From Hydrogenophaga sp. (GTDB taxonomy: Bacteria > Pseudomonadota > Gammaproteobacteria > Burkholderiales > Burkholderiaceae_C), in NCBI RefSeq assembly GCF_018780075.1, contig NZ_JADMKB010000037.1, forward strand, positions 62,001-126,000: a stretch of DNA of 64,000 nucleotides. Direction: 5' to 3'. This document shows positions 19,063 to 30,408 of the stretch, in pieces; within the stretch, counting starts at the first letter, position 1, and each line of letters starts with the position of its first letter. Both the position numbers and the translations under genes were made by a program. Below the pieces are notes generated by a model, which saw only the letters and a list, made by a program, of their open reading frames with translations, searched no databases and was not told the DNA's origin.

Positions 19063-20166
19063 TCAGGCGGCGCCGATGTTCGGCACCAATGCGCCGGCGT
19101 TCTGACCGTTGCGCAATGCGGCAGTGAACGCCAGCATGCGGTCGATGGGCTGGCGGGCAAGCGGGATCAGCGCCGGATCCACGTGGATCTGATTCAGGTT
19201 TTTTTCCAGCACCTGCGCCACACCGGCCAGCCCGTTCATGGCCATCCAGGGGCAGTGCGCGCAGCTCTTGCAGGTGGCGCTGTTGCCCGCCGTGGGCGCC
19301 TCGATGAACACCTTGCCCGGGTTCTGCTGGCGCAGCATGTGCATCATGCCGTTGTCGGTGGCGACGATGAATTCGCTGGCATCCAATTCGCGCGCGGCTT
19401 TCAGGATGGCCGAAGTCGACCCCACGGCGTCGGCCAGTCGCACCACGTCGGCCGGGCTTTCCGGGTGCACCAGCACCTTGGCCTTCGGGTGTTCCTTTTT
19501 CAGCGCCTCCAGCTCGAAGGCCTTGAACTCGTCGTGAACGATGCACGCACCGTTCCACATCAGCATGTCGGCGCCGGTTTCGCGCTGGATGTAACCACCC
19601 AGGTGCTTGTCGGGCGCCCACAGGATCTTGTGGCCCTTGTCCTTGAGCGCCTTCACGATGTCGAGTGCGCAGCTGGACGTGACGAGCCAATCGGAGCGCG
19701 CCTTCACCGCGGCGCTGGTGTTGGCGTAGACCACCACGGTGCGGTCGGGGTGGGCATCGCAGAACGCGCTGAACTCGTCGATGGGGCAGCCTAGGTCGAG
19801 CGAGCAGTTGGCGTCCAGATCGGGCATGAGCACGGTTTTTTCCGGGCTCAGGATCTTGGCCGTCTCGCCCATGAAGCGCACGCCCGAGACCACCAGTGTC
19901 TGCGCCGCATGGTCGCGGCCGAAGCGCGCCATCTCCAGCGAATCGCTCACAATGCCGCCGGTTTCGACCGCCAGGTCCTGCAGGTCGGGGTGCACGTAGT
20001 AGTGCGACACCATGACCGCGTTGCGTTCTTTCAGCAGGGCACGGATGCGCTCCTTGAGTTCGGCACGCTGCTTCGGGCCGGGCTCCACCGGCACCCGCGC
20101 CCAGGCGTGTTTCGTCGGGCAGGCCGGCTGCTCGTATTCGACGTCGATGATCGCTTCGTTGCTCAT
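19063..20166 (-). CDS. nadA: Quinolinate synthase
   Basis: Condenses iminoaspartate with dihydroxyacetone phosphate to quinolinate for NAD synthesis; [4Fe-4S] enzyme. 367 aa. [14 protein letters not shown] near the N-terminus; cluster Cys candidates in DANCSLD, TSSCALD and the C-terminal [13 protein letters not shown]; substrate motifs [13 protein letters not shown] and [14 protein letters not shown]. nadC follows with a 4-nt overlap. No nadB is adjacent. The family forms recognised from these motifs are the long, proteobacterial type. Confidence 0.97.
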   Translation of the reverse strand: MSNEAIIDVEYEQPACPTKHAWARVPVEPGPKQRAELKERIRALLKERNAVMVSHYYVHPDLQDLAVETGGIVSDSLEMARFGRDHAAQTLVVSGVRFMGETAKILSPEKTVLMPDLDANCSLDLGCPIDEFSAFCDAHPDRTVVVYANTSAAVKARSDWLVTSSCALDIVKALKDKGHKILWAPDKHLGGYIQRETGADMLMWNGACIVHDEFKAFELEALKKEHPKAKVLVHPESPADVVRLADAVGSTSAILKAARELDASEFIVATDNGMMHMLRQQNPGKVFIEAPTAGNSATCKSCAHCPWMAMNGLAGVAQVLEKNLNQIHVDPALIPLARQPIDRMLAFTAALRNGQNAGALVPNIGAA

Positions 20167-21029
20167 GAGCGTTGCTCCATCCGCATGGAAAAATCGATGG
20201 CCTTGACGTCCTTGGTCAAAGCCCCAATGGAGATGCGGTCCACACCGGTGTCCGCCAGGGCGCGCACGGTCTGAAGGTTCACGCCGCCCGAGATTTCAAG
20301 GATGGCCCGGCCCGCATTGCGGCGCACGGCTTCCTGCAGCGTGGGGATGTCCATGTTGTCCAGCAGCACCATCTGCGCCCCGCAATCCAGTGCTTCATCC
20401 AGCTGCGCCAGGGTCTCGACCTCGATCTCGACGAAACGCGCCTGGGGGGCGGTGTCCTGCACCCGCTTCAACACAGCGCCCACACCACCGGCAGCGGCGA
20501 TGTGATTTTCCTTGATCAGCACCGCGTCGTAGAGGCCGATGCGGTGGTTCACGCCACCACCCGTCTTGACCGCGTATTTCTGCGCGAGCCGCAGCCCGGG
20601 GAGGGTCTTGCGCGTGTCCACGATGGCCGCGCGCGTGCCCTGGACGGCATCGACGAACACCGCCGTCTTCGTGGCCACCGCCGAGAGCAGCTGCAGGAAG
20701 TTGAGCGCGGTGCGCTCGGCGGTCAACAGCGCCTGGGCGTTGCCCTCGATCTCCAGCACCACCTGATCGGTCACACAGCGCTGGCCTTCACCGACGTGCC
20801 AGGTCAGCCGCGCCGAGGGGTCACACGCCAGCACGGCGGCCTCGACCCAGGATACGCCACAGATCACGGCGGGTTCGCGCGCGAGGATGCGCGCAACGGC
20901 AGATCGCGTGCGGTCCACGAGAGCCGCCGTGAGGTCACCGCTGCCCACATCTTCGGCCAGGGCGCGTGCCACGTCGCTGCGGGCGAGTTCGGCCAGGTCG
21001 GCCGCGGTGAAATCTGACAGGTGTTTCAT
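20163..21029 (-). CDS. nadC: Nicotinate-nucleotide pyrophosphorylase (carboxylating)
   Basis: Quinolinate + PRPP to NaMN + CO2 + PPi, the step after NadA. Minus-strand order follows the coordinates: the nadC start at 21029 precedes nadA, whose start overlaps the nadC stop by 4 nt. 288 aa. Motifs: [52 protein letters not shown] and [16 protein letters not shown] (PRPP/quinolinate site), [13 protein letters not shown] and [30 protein letters not shown] second ATG 12 nt upstream (MLLP) is possible. It is divergent from panB, with about 80 nt between starts. Confidence 0.96.
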   Translation of the reverse strand: MKHLSDFTAADLAELARSDVARALAEDVGSGDLTAALVDRTRSAVARILAREPAVICGVSWVEAAVLACDPSARLTWHVGEGQRCVTDQVVLEIEGNAQALLTAERTALNFLQLLSAVATKTAVFVDAVQGTRAAIVDTRKTLPGLRLAQKYAVKTGGGVNHRIGLYDAVLIKENHIAAAGGVGAVLKRVQDTAPQARFVEIEVETLAQLDEALDCGAQMVLLDNMDIPTLQEAVRRNAGRAILEISGGVNLQTVRALADTGVDRISIGALTKDVKAIDFSMRMEQRS

Positions 21030-21043
21030 GGGCAGAAGCATAA

Positions 21044-22972
<1,929 letters not shown>

Positions 22973-22975
22973 GTT

Positions 22976-23054
22976 CACCCCCGCGCCGGGCTTCTCCCGT
23001 CACCCCCTCAAGGGGGCGGCACTGGCGGCCCGGCGAAGCCGCTTCCGCGGTGCC
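22976..23054 (+). repeat. Dispersed 3'-end double-hairpin repeat, copy R4
   Basis: Starts 4 nt after the panC stop in panC orientation. Proximal CCCCCTCAAGGGGG hairpin; distal outer stem GGCAC/GTGCC with inner CGGC-GAA-GCCG. It faces copy R5, which belongs to the convergent gpsA gene. Confidence 0.85.
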
Positions 23055-23093
23055 CTGGCGCAAACCCCTCCGGCTTGGCATGCATTCATCCTG

Positions 23094-23172
23094 GGTGCGG
23101 TGGAGCTGGCTACGCCGGTCCACTCGCATCGCCCCCTTGGGAGGTGACGCGCTCTTAAGCGCGGCGCGAGGG
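23094..23172 (-). repeat. Dispersed 3'-end double-hairpin repeat, copy R5
   Basis: gpsA-oriented copy that overlaps the last codons and stop of gpsA (stop at 23155), so the gpsA C-terminus SPSRRA is partly repeat-encoded. Proximal CCCAAGGGGG hairpin and distal stem around GTGG/CCAC. It is inverted relative to R4, 40 nt away. Confidence 0.8.
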
Positions 23173-24192
23173 GGATTGCTCGTCCGTCGGATCGCGCCCC
23201 ATCAGTGCAGTGACGGCTTGTTCGGGTTTCAGTTGACCGTCGAGCAGCGCCACCACCCCTTCGCTGATCGGCATGTCCACGCCCAGTTGGTGGGCTCGGT
23301 GCACCACCGTGCGGGCGCTGTAGACACCTTCGGCCACGTGGCCCAGGGAGTCCACCGCCTGCGTCAGCGTCATGCCTTGGGCCAGCAACTGACCCACCTT
23401 GCGGTTGCGGGACAGGTCGCCGGTGGCGGTGAGCACCAGATCGCCCAGCCCTGAAAGGCCCATGAACGTGTCGGCGCGGGCGCCCAGCGCCATTCCGAGC
23501 CGTGTCATTTCGGCCAGTCCACGCGTGATCAGCGCGGCGCGCGCATTGAGCCCGAGCTGCAGACCGTCGCAGAGGCCGGTGGCGATGGCAAGCACGTTTT
23601 TCACCGCACCCCCCACTTCCACGCCCACGCTGTCTTCATTGGCATAGATCCGCAGGGACGGGCCGTGAAAAGCGGCCACCAGCGCCTCGCGCACGCTGGC
23701 GTCCTCGCTGGCCGCCACCAGCGCGGTGGGCTGGCCACGCGCCACTTCCTGCGCGAAGCTGGGCCCGCTGAGCACGCCCGCCCGAAGGCCGGGCGCGACC
23801 TGCGCACGGATTTCATGGCCCAGCAACCCGGGCGCATCGCTCCCGGCCGCAGAGGCCTCGAAACCCTTGCACAACCAGGCCACCGGCGCCTGCACGCCCA
23901 CGAGCCGCTCCAGCATGGCCCGCAACGCCGCCATGGGCGTCGCGATCACCACCAGGTCGGCGGTCTTGATCAGGTCCGAGGGCCACTGCCCGTCGTCGCC
24001 TGCCAGCATGAGGCCAGCAGGCAAGACAACACCCGGCAGGTAACGGTGGTTCTCCCCGGAGGCGCGCATGGCCACGACCTGGGCCGCGTCGCGCGCCCAG
24101 AGGCTGACCCGGTGCGGTTGACCGGGATGGCGGGCGGCGCTGATGGCCAGGGCCGTGCCCCAGGCACCCGCGCCGAGCACCACGATGTTCAT
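23155..24192 (-). CDS. gpsA: Glycerol-3-phosphate dehydrogenase [NAD(P)+]
   Basis: Makes sn-glycerol-3-phosphate from DHAP for phospholipid synthesis. 345 aa. N-terminal Rossmann motif [93 protein letters not shown] (catalytic Lys), then [10 protein letters not shown] and [23 protein letters not shown]. The ATG five codons into the open frame gives the normal start MNIVVLGAG. Its last codons lie inside repeat R5. Downstream gene of the leftward rhodanese-grxC-secB-gpsA group. Confidence 0.97.
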   Translation of the reverse strand: MNIVVLGAGAWGTALAISAARHPGQPHRVSLWARDAAQVVAMRASGENHRYLPGVVLPAGLMLAGDDGQWPSDLIKTADLVVIATPMAALRAMLERLVGVQAPVAWLCKGFEASAAGSDAPGLLGHEIRAQVAPGLRAGVLSGPSFAQEVARGQPTALVAASEDASVREALVAAFHGPSLRIYANEDSVGVEVGGAVKNVLAIATGLCDGLQLGLNARAALITRGLAEMTRLGMALGARADTFMGLSGLGDLVLTATGDLSRNRKVGQLLAQGMTLTQAVDSLGHVAEGVYSARTVVHRAHQLGVDMPISEGVVALLDGQLKPEQAVTALMGRDPTDEQSPSRRA

Positions 24193-24213
24193 CGACGGGG
24201 CCGCCAAGAAGGC

Positions 24214-24669
24214 TTACTGCGTGACGATGCGCGGTGCGTCTTCGGCCGCCTGGGCCTGCTGCTGCTCGTACATGGCCTGGAAGTTGATTTCAGCCAGGTG
24301 CACGGGCGGGAAGCCGCCGCGCTGGATCAGGTCGGCCACGTTGCCACGCAGGTAGGGATAGACGATCTGCGGACAGGCGATGCCCATGATCGGGCCCATC
24401 TGGTCCTGAGGCAGGTGGCGGATTTCGAAGATGCCGGCCTGCTTGGCTTCGACCAGGAACACGGTCTTGTCCTTGATCTTGGTCTGCACGGTGGCGGTCA
24501 CGCAGATTTCGTACACACCGTCGGCCACGGGATTGGCTTCCACGCCCAGCTGGATGTCCACCGAAGGCTGCTCCTGCTCCAGCAGGATGGCCGGGGAGTT
24601 GGGCTGCTCCAGTGAGGCTTCCTTGAGGTAAACGCGCTGGATCTGGAAGATGGGATCTTGGTCGGCCAT
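24214..24669 (-). CDS. secB: Protein-export chaperone SecB
   Basis: Cytosolic tetrameric chaperone that keeps preproteins unfolded and passes them to SecA. 151 aa. [19 protein letters not shown] near the N-terminus, then [34 protein letters not shown] and the conserved [18 protein letters not shown] and [19 protein letters not shown]. 21 nt from gpsA. Fully typical. Confidence 0.97.
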   Translation of the reverse strand: MADQDPIFQIQRVYLKEASLEQPNSPAILLEQEQPSVDIQLGVEANPVADGVYEICVTATVQTKIKDKTVFLVEAKQAGIFEIRHLPQDQMGPIMGIACPQIVYPYLRGNVADLIQRGGFPPVHLAEINFQAMYEQQQAQAAEDAPRIVTQ

Positions 24670-24770
24670 AAAAGCTTTCTGAAAGGGTGAAAAAGGCAGA
24701 AACCCGCCAGGGGACGGAGGTCCCGCAGCGGGCTTTGGCGGCGATTATCTCAGCAACGCCACCGGGGAAA

Positions 24771-25028
24771 TCAGGCCTGCAGAAGGGGCACGAGTCCCCC
24801 ATTGCGGTCCAGGGCGTGCAGGTCGTCGCAGCCGCCCACATGGGTCTCCCCCACAAAGATCTGCGGCACGCTGGTGCGGCCGGTGAGCTTCGTCATCTGG
24901 GCGCGCAGCTCGGGCTTGCCATCGACCACGATTTCTTCATAGTCGGTCACACCACGCTGCTGCAGCAGGGCCTTGGCACGGCTGCAATAAGGACAGTAGT
25001 CACTGGAATAAATTCTGACTTGGGCCAT
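24771..25028 (-). CDS. grxC: Glutaredoxin 3
   Basis: 85-aa dithiol glutaredoxin. IYSSDYCPYCSRAKALL carries the CPYC active site at about residues 12-15. RTSVPQIFVGETHVGGCDDL contains the cis-Pro and the GG-C/DD glutathione-binding region. It acts in glutathione-dependent reduction of disulfides. It lies between the rhodanese gene (upstream, with repeat R6 in the gap) and secB. Confidence 0.95.
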   Translation of the reverse strand: MAQVRIYSSDYCPYCSRAKALLQQRGVTDYEEIVVDGKPELRAQMTKLTGRTSVPQIFVGETHVGGCDDLHALDRNGGLVPLLQA

Positions 25029-25074
25029 CTCAAAACTCCAAAAGAGACATTACCGGAGCGCGTGCGCCACACAG

Positions 25075-25147
25075 AACGCGGTGGAACCGGCTACGCCGGG
25101 CCACCCGCGTTGTCCCCCTGGGGGACGCCGCGCAGCGGCGCAGGGGA
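25075..25147 (-). repeat. Dispersed 3'-end double-hairpin repeat, copy R6
   Basis: Immediately follows the rhodanese gene stop (25150) in its orientation. Proximal hairpin CCCCCAGGGGG; distal outer stem AACGCG/CGCGTT (compensated relative to R2-R5) with GTGG/CCAC inside. It lies between the rhodanese gene and grxC. Confidence 0.85.
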
Positions 25148-25149
25148 GA

Positions 25150-25569
25150 TCACTTCTCCACCGGCAGATTGGCGGCGCGCCAGGCGCCCATGCCACCGTT
25201 CAACGAGCGGGCGTTCTCGTAGCCCAGCTTCTTGGCGATCGCCACGGCACGCTTGGAACGCATGCCCGAGGCACAGACCAGCACCACCGGCGTGGCCTTG
25301 TTTTTCACGGCGCCGGTCAGTTTGGCCTCCAGCTCGCCCAACGGCAGGTGTTTCGCCCCCACCACGTGGCCCGCCGCAAACTCGTCGGCCCCGCCAATGT
25401 CCACCACCACCGCCTTTTCGCGGTTCATCAGCTGCACCACCTCGGCCGGCGTGACACCGGCAGCGCCACCGCCCCCACCCGAGGCCAACGCAGGCCACAT
25501 CAGCATGGCGCCGGAGCTCAACGCCACCAGCAGCAGCATCCAATTGTCGATAAAGAAACTCACAAGCAA
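25150..25569 (-). CDS. Membrane-anchored rhodanese-like protein
   Basis: 139 aa. A single N-terminal hydrophobic anchor ([20 protein letters not shown], about residues 9-28) is followed by a Gly-rich linker and one rhodanese domain (about 38-135). The active-site loop is [13 protein letters not shown], with the catalytic Cys present, plus [18 protein letters not shown]. It probably carries a persulfide sulfur at the membrane; the exact acceptor is unknown. It is divergent from gpmA and leads the leftward grxC-secB-gpsA group, a common arrangement in this order of bacteria. Confidence 0.9.
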   Translation of the reverse strand: MLVSFFIDNWMLLLVALSSGAMLMWPALASGGGGGAAGVTPAEVVQLMNREKAVVVDIGGADEFAAGHVVGAKHLPLGELEAKLTGAVKNKATPVVLVCASGMRSKRAVAIAKKLGYENARSLNGGMGAWRAANLPVEK

Positions 25570-25667
25570 CCTTTCCAGTTAAGCCTGGGATTTTAGAATG
25601 GGTGGCTGGCGCGCGCTGGCATCCGGCCACCGCGCGCTGTTTTTCGTCCCTAACGCCCGTCCACCCC

Positions 25668-26411
25668 ATGTACAAACTCGTCCTGATTCGCCACGGCGAA
25701 TCCACCTGGAACCTCGAAAACCGCTTCACCGGCTGGACCGACGTGGACCTCACGCCCACCGGCGTCTCGCAGGCCATGTCGGCCGGCAAGCTGCTCAAGG
25801 CCGAGGGCTACGACTTTGACGTGGCCTACACCAGTGTGCTCAAGCGCGCCATCCACACGCTCTGGTTCGCCATGGACGAGATGGACCGCAGCTGGTTGCC
25901 GGTGGTCAAGGACTGGCGCCTCAACGAGCGCCACTACGGCGGCCTGCAGGGCCTGAACAAGTCCGACATGGCCAAGCAGTACGGCGACGAACAGGTGCTG
26001 ATCTGGCGCCGCAGCTACGACACGCCGCCGCCGGCCCTGGAGGCCACCGACCCGCGCAGCGAGCGCAGCGACCGCCGCTACGCCGGTCTCCCGGCCGATG
26101 CCGTGCCGCTGACCGAGTGCCTGAAAGACACCGTGGCCCGCGTCATGCCGTTCTGGAATGAAGTGCTCGCCCCCACCATCACCAGCGGCCAGCGCGTGGT
26201 CATCGCGGCGCACGGCAACAGCATCCGCGCCATGGTCAAGTACCTGGACGGCATCTCCGACGCCGACATCGTGAACCTGAACATCCCCAACGGCATCCCG
26301 CTGGTCTACGAACTCGACGCCAACCTCAAGCCCATCAAGAGCTACTACCTGGGCGACGCCGAAGCCGCCGCGAAGGCCGCCGCAGCGGTCGCCGCTCAAG
26401 GCAAACACTGA
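25668..26411 (+). CDS. gpmA: 2,3-bisphosphoglycerate-dependent phosphoglycerate mutase
   Basis: Interconverts 3-PGA and 2-PGA. 247 aa. [20 protein letters not shown] contains the phosphohistidine; [31 protein letters not shown]-like [14 protein letters not shown] and [16 protein letters not shown] (second catalytic His) follow. The C-terminal tail is Ala-rich ([17 protein letters not shown]). The ATG is taken at [10 protein letters not shown], the usual start. The S41 protease gene follows after 110 nt. Confidence 0.97.
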   Translation: MYKLVLIRHGESTWNLENRFTGWTDVDLTPTGVSQAMSAGKLLKAEGYDFDVAYTSVLKRAIHTLWFAMDEMDRSWLPVVKDWRLNERHYGGLQGLNKSDMAKQYGDEQVLIWRRSYDTPPPALEATDPRSERSDRRYAGLPADAVPLTECLKDTVARVMPFWNEVLAPTITSGQRVVIAAHGNSIRAMVKYLDGISDADIVNLNIPNGIPLVYELDANLKPIKSYYLGDAEAAAKAAAAVAAQGKH

Positions 26412-26476
26412 GTTGGCCGATAGCAAGGAACCGAATCAAGGGGCCTTGCTCCAAGGTGTATATTGATTTGCCAGCC

Positions 26477-26490
26477 CGGTGACGTCACCG
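26477..26490. promoter_or_regulatory. 14-bp perfect palindrome upstream of the S41 protease
   Basis: CGGTGACGTCACCG, perfectly symmetrical, 31 nt before the protease start codon. It could be an operator or a short hairpin in the leader. No known regulator box is claimed. Confidence 0.35.
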
Positions 26491-26521
26491 TCCAGCTGGC
26501 GTCCTTTTTTGGGGTATTTCG

Positions 26522-28015
26522 ATGGGCAAACAAGTGGGTCACAAGCTGAAGATCGCGGGCTGGATCGCCGTGGGCGCGGTGGCCGGGGCGCTGACCACGG
26601 TGCAGATGCAGGCTGTGGCCCGCGGTTCGCTGGCCCCTTTGCCACTGGAAGAGCTGCAGCAGCTCGCCGCCGTGTTCGGCATGGTCAAGAGCGACTATGT
26701 GGAGCCTGTGGACGAGAAAAAGCTCATTTCCGAAGCCATTTCGGGCATGGTCGCCAGCCTGGACCCGCATTCCCAGTATTTCGACAAGAAGTCGTTCAAG
26801 GAATTCCGCGAGGGCACCAGCGGCCGCTTCGTCGGCGTGGGCATCGAAATCACCATGGAAGACGGCCTGGTCAAGGTGGTGTCGCCCATCGAAGACTCCC
26901 CCGCTTTCCGTGCCGGTCTCAAGTCGGGCGACCTGATCACCAAGATCGACGACACCGCCGTCAAGGGCCTGAGCATCAACGACGCCGTCAAGCTCATGCG
27001 CGGCGAGCCGCGCACCAAGGTGCTGCTGAGCATCTTCCGCAAGGACGAGAACCGCACTTTCCCCGTCACGATCACCCGTGAAGAGATCAAGACCCAGAGC
27101 GTGAAGACCAAGATGGTCGAGCCCGGTTACGCCTGGGTCCGCGTGTCGCAGTTCCAGGACCGCACCATCGAAGACTTCGCCAAGAAGGTCGAAGACCTGT
27201 ACAAGGCCGACCCGAAGATCAAGGGCCTGGTGCTCGACCTGCGCAACGACCCGGGTGGCCTGCTGGACGCCGCCGTGGCGCTCTCGGCCGCGTTCCTGCC
27301 GGAGAACGTGACCGTGGTCTCGACCAACGGCCAGCTCGCCGACAGCAAGTTTGTCTACACCGCCGCGCCCCAGCACTACCTGCGCCGTGGCGGCAGCGAC
27401 CCGATCAAGCGCCTGACCGAGGCCACCAAGGGCGCATTGAAGAACGTGCCCATGGTCGTGCTGGTCAACGAAGGCTCGGCCTCGGCCAGCGAGATCGTGG
27501 CCGGTGCCCTGCAGGACCACAAGCGCGGCACCATCCTGGGCAGCCAGACCTTCGGCAAGGGCTCGGTGCAGACCGTGCGCCCGCTCGGCCCCGACACCGG
27601 TCTCAAGCTCACCACCGCGCGCTACTACACCCCGGGCGGCAAGTCGATCCAGGCCAAGGGCATCGTGCCCGACGTGATGGTCGACGAGACACTGGAAGGC
27701 AATGTGTTTGCCGCGCTGCGCACCCGCGAAGCCGACCTGACCAAGCACCTGACCAACGGCAAGGAAGCCAAGCCGGGCGAAACACCGATGACCGACGCCC
27801 AGCGCGCCGCCGAGCAGGTGCGCGAGCAGGACCGCGAAACCGCCCGCAAGCGCCTGGAAGACGAGGCCAAGAAGAACCCCGGCCAGCGCCTGATCCCCGA
27901 GTTCGGCAGCGAAAAAGACTTCCAGCTGCAGCAGGCGCTGAACAAGCTCAAAGGCCGCCCGGTGCTGGTCAGCAAGACGCAGACCGAGCGCGAAGAAGAG
28001 AAGAAAGACAACTGA
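26522..28015 (+). CDS. S41 family carboxyl-terminal processing peptidase
   Basis: 497 aa exported protease. N-terminal hydrophobic signal/anchor (IAGWIAVGAVAGALTTV), the N-terminal helical region with LDPHSQYFD, a PDZ domain (about residues 95-180: GRFVGVGIEI, LKSGDLITKIDDTAVKG) and the S41 core with LDLRNDPGGLLDAAV, VLVNEGSASASEIVAGAL (Ser nucleophile) and GSQTFGKGSVQT (Lys general base). The C-terminal part is charged (Glu/Lys-rich, ending REEEKKDN). It cleaves periplasmic proteins at their C-termini. It follows gpmA and precedes moeB by 23 nt. Confidence 0.94.
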   Translation: MGKQVGHKLKIAGWIAVGAVAGALTTVQMQAVARGSLAPLPLEELQQLAAVFGMVKSDYVEPVDEKKLISEAISGMVASLDPHSQYFDKKSFKEFREGTSGRFVGVGIEITMEDGLVKVVSPIEDSPAFRAGLKSGDLITKIDDTAVKGLSINDAVKLMRGEPRTKVLLSIFRKDENRTFPVTITREEIKTQSVKTKMVEPGYAWVRVSQFQDRTIEDFAKKVEDLYKADPKIKGLVLDLRNDPGGLLDAAVALSAAFLPENVTVVSTNGQLADSKFVYTAAPQHYLRRGGSDPIKRLTEATKGALKNVPMVVLVNEGSASASEIVAGALQDHKRGTILGSQTFGKGSVQTVRPLGPDTGLKLTTARYYTPGGKSIQAKGIVPDVMVDETLEGNVFAALRTREADLTKHLTNGKEAKPGETPMTDAQRAAEQVREQDRETARKRLEDEAKKNPGQRLIPEFGSEKDFQLQQALNKLKGRPVLVSKTQTEREEEKKDN

Positions 28016-28038
28016 TCGCAGCGCGACGGACCACGGCC

Positions 28039-28791
28039 TTGGACGACCAGCAACTCCTGCGCTACTCGCGCCACATCCTGCTCAACGAGCTGGGCATTGA
28101 GGGTCAGGAACAGCTGCTGGCGTCCCACGCGCTGGTGATCGGTGCGGGCGGCCTGGGTTCTCCGGTGGCGCTCTACCTCGGCAGTGCCGGTGTGGGCCGC
28201 ATCACCGTGGTGGACCACGACGTGGTCGATGAAACCAACCTGCAGCGCCAGATCGCGCACACCCTGGACCGCCTGGGCATGCCCAAAGCCGAGTCCGTGC
28301 GCGCCGCCATCGCCGCCATCAACCCCGACCCCCAGGTGAACGCGCTGGTGCAGCGCGCCGACGACGCCTTGCTCGACCGGCTGCTGCCGGACGTGAACGT
28401 GGTCATCGACTGCTGCGACAACTTCGCCACCCGCCACATGGTCAACCGCGCCTGTGTGCGCCACGGCGTGCCGCTGGTGTCGGGCGCGGCGATCCGCATG
28501 GACGGACAGCTCAGCGTGTACGACCCGCGCGATGCGGCCTCACCCTGCTACGCCTGCGTGTTTCCCGAAACCAGCGACGTGGAAGAAACGCGCTGCGCCA
28601 CCATGGGCGTGTTCGCGCCGCTGGTCGGCATCGTCGGCACCATGCAGGCGGCCGAAGCCCTCAAGCTGATGTGTGGCATGGGTTCGCGCCTGACCGGGCA
28701 GCTGCTGATGATTGACGGACGCGACCTGTCGTTCACCCAGGTTGCCCTGCCCCGCCAGCCCGGTTGTGCGGTCTGCGGCCAGTCACACTGA
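28039..28791 (+). CDS. moeB: MoeB/ThiF family adenylyltransferase
   Basis: E1-like enzyme that adenylates the C-terminus of MoaD (molybdopterin) or ThiS (thiamine). 250 aa. YSRHILLNELGIEGQE, ATP site IGAGGLGSPVALYL, VDHDVVDETNLQRQI, DCCDNFATRH, PCYACVF and CAVCGQSH at the C-terminus (two CxxC forming the structural zinc site), and EETRCATMGVFAPLVGIVG. No rhodanese domain. The start is a TTG (LDDQQLLRYSRH is the conserved beginning), 23 nt after the protease gene. MoeB and ThiF cannot be separated from sequence alone. Confidence 0.92.
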   Translation: MDDQQLLRYSRHILLNELGIEGQEQLLASHALVIGAGGLGSPVALYLGSAGVGRITVVDHDVVDETNLQRQIAHTLDRLGMPKAESVRAAIAAINPDPQVNALVQRADDALLDRLLPDVNVVIDCCDNFATRHMVNRACVRHGVPLVSGAAIRMDGQLSVYDPRDAASPCYACVFPETSDVEETRCATMGVFAPLVGIVGTMQAAEALKLMCGMGSRLTGQLLMIDGRDLSFTQVALPRQPGCAVCGQSH

Positions 28792-28805
28792 AGCAAGACG
28801 AATAC

Positions 28806-29339
28806 TCAGGGCCAGGGACAAGGCCCGTTGCGACGCCGGAAGTCGCGCGGCACTTCGGGCCGCTCCTGGGCAAACAGGCCCTTGCGTGATTTCCGAGCTT
28901 GGTCTTCCTGCTCGGCATAGGGGCCGTTGCTGTGGCGCCAGTGGTACGACCAAGCTTGGCCTTCGCTCACCAGCCAGCCGGCCACGTCCTCGCCGCCCAA
29001 TTGCAGCTTCACCAGCGGGCGGCCGTAGTCGTCGCGGCGGCGTTCGCGCACCACGACCACCTTCTCCAGCACGCGCGCCGACAGCGCGGCCTTGGACGCT
29101 GGGCCACCGTCCTGGCAGATCTCCGGCGCGTCCAGCCCGTCGATGCGCAGCTTGCGGTATTTGCCGCCGGTCAGCGGCTTGACCCACAGCGTGTCGCCGT
29201 CGGTCACGCGGGTCACGCGCGCTTCGTAGGTGCCGTCGGCACGGAACTGGAAGCCCGGTTGGGCGGCATCCTGCGCGCTCGTCGCGCTGCCCGCGATCGC
29301 CAGCAGCGCCGCACTGAAAACAAATGATGGAAACAACAT
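28806..29339 (-). CDS. Secreted thermonuclease-like protein (SNase fold)
   Basis: 177 aa. Signal peptide MLFPSFVFSAALLAIAGSATSA, then a staphylococcal-nuclease domain (about residues 38-150). VTRVTDGDTLWVKP (Ca2+ ligand Asp), LRIDGLDAPEI (catalytic Arg and Glu) and RERRRDDYGRPLVKL (second catalytic Arg) are present, so it is probably an active exported nuclease. The ATG shown was chosen because it starts the signal peptide. It is convergent with moeB, with a 14-nt gap, and 35 nt from the upstream YitT gene. Confidence 0.9.
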   Translation of the reverse strand: MLFPSFVFSAALLAIAGSATSAQDAAQPGFQFRADGTYEARVTRVTDGDTLWVKPLTGGKYRKLRIDGLDAPEICQDGGPASKAALSARVLEKVVVVRERRRDDYGRPLVKLQLGGEDVAGWLVSEGQAWSYHWRHSNGPYAEQEDQARKSRKGLFAQERPEVPRDFRRRNGPCPWP

Positions 29340-29374
29340 GGCCGCGAGTCTGCCAGCTTTGCCGGCCGACCCAC

Positions 29375-30037
29375 TCACACCGCCATGTAGCGACCGGGCC
29401 GATGGTTGATCGCCAGCGTCATGTTGAGCACCACCGCCCCCAGCACCGACCAGGCGATCTGCGGCGGAGCCCGCACCGAGAAGGCGGCGAGCACGATGGC
29501 GCAGTCCAGCGCCATCTGCAGGTGGCCCGCGCGCCAGCCAAACCGCTCCTGCAGGTAGAGCACCAGCACGTTGAAACCACCCAGGCTGGCCCGGTGCCGG
29601 AACAACATCAGCATGCCCGCGCCCATCAGCAAGCCGCCGGCCACGGCCGCGAAGCCGGGCGACAGTGCGCCGATCTGAATCCAGCCCGGCACCCAGTGCA
29701 CCCACAGCGAGAGCAGCGCCACCGCTGCAAAGGTTTTCACCGTGAAACGCCCGCCCATGCGCTGCCAGGCCAGCGCATAGAACGGCAGGTTGATCAGGAA
29801 AAACACCGCGCTGAAGCTCCAGCCGGTGGCGTAGTGCACGAGGAACGCCAGCCCGGCGGTGCCACCCGTGAGCAGCCCCACGTGGCCGAACAGCACCACG
29901 CCCAGAGCCACAAAGAGGGTGCCGGTCAGCAGCGCCTGCGCGTCTTCGTGCGGCTTGTGGCGCCCGGGCGCGGTCGCATTCGAACGCGGCGGCGCAGCCG
30001 AAGCGGAGGAGCGGAACAGGCGCAGCAATGCCGACAT
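29375..30037 (-). CDS. YitT family membrane protein
   Basis: 220 aa with five or so hydrophobic helices (LLTGTLFVALGVVLFGHVGL, TGGTAGLAFLVHYATGWSF, FFLINLPFYALAWQRMG, GLLMGAGMLMLFRHRASLGGFNVL, IAWSVLGAVVLNMTLAIN). The motif LTGGTAGLAFLVHYATG followed by FFLINLPFYALAW is the signature of YitT/DUF161-type integral membrane proteins. The cytoplasmic N-terminus is short and basic. The transported molecule, if any, is not known for the family. It lies upstream of the thermonuclease gene, same strand. Confidence 0.85.
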   Translation of the reverse strand: MSALLRLFRSSASAAPPRSNATAPGRHKPHEDAQALLTGTLFVALGVVLFGHVGLLTGGTAGLAFLVHYATGWSFSAVFFLINLPFYALAWQRMGGRFTVKTFAAVALLSLWVHWVPGWIQIGALSPGFAAVAGGLLMGAGMLMLFRHRASLGGFNVLVLYLQERFGWRAGHLQMALDCAIVLAAFSVRAPPQIAWSVLGAVVLNMTLAINHRPGRYMAV

Positions 30038-30106
30038 GGACGAACAGGATGTGAGGAAGGAGGCGCAGAGTGTCGGCCCCGCGGGCCGCGCCGCCCTTGA
30101 CCCAGG

Positions 30107-30310
30107 TCAGGACCGGGGCACGCCGCCCGAACCGTCCATCAGTTCGCTCAGCGACAGCGCGTCGATCGGGGACAGCCCGGCGCGCACGGCGGCCAGCCGG
30201 CTCTCCAGAGCGTGGACCGACGCCGCAGCGCGAGGATCATCGGGCCAGACCCGGTCGTCGCGCGTCAGCCGCAGGTGGTGGCGCCGGCGCAGCAGGCCGC
30301 CCGGCGGCAC
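30107..30310 (-). CDS. Small hypothetical ORF between pfp and yitT
   Basis: 67 codons from a GTG, with a longer in-frame opening upstream that lacks a good start. The product is basic at the N-terminus (GGLLRRRHHLRLTRDDRVWP) and ends ALESRLAAVRAGLSPIDALSLSELMDG. It reads like a real small protein in composition, but no family is recognised. It lies in the 371-nt gap between the PPi-dependent phosphofructokinase and the YitT gene, same strand as both. It may be only an open stretch in GC-rich DNA. Confidence 0.3.
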   Translation of the reverse strand: MPPGGLLRRRHHLRLTRDDRVWPDDPRAAASVHALESRLAAVRAGLSPIDALSLSELMDGSGGVPRS

Positions 30311-30408
30311 GATGCGCAGCCGGTAGAAGCGGTCAGTGACCGGCCAGCGCTCGCAAGGCCCTTCGTGCCTCGCCAGCGAGAAGCTGCTGTGTCTCCATCG
30401 GCCCGCGC

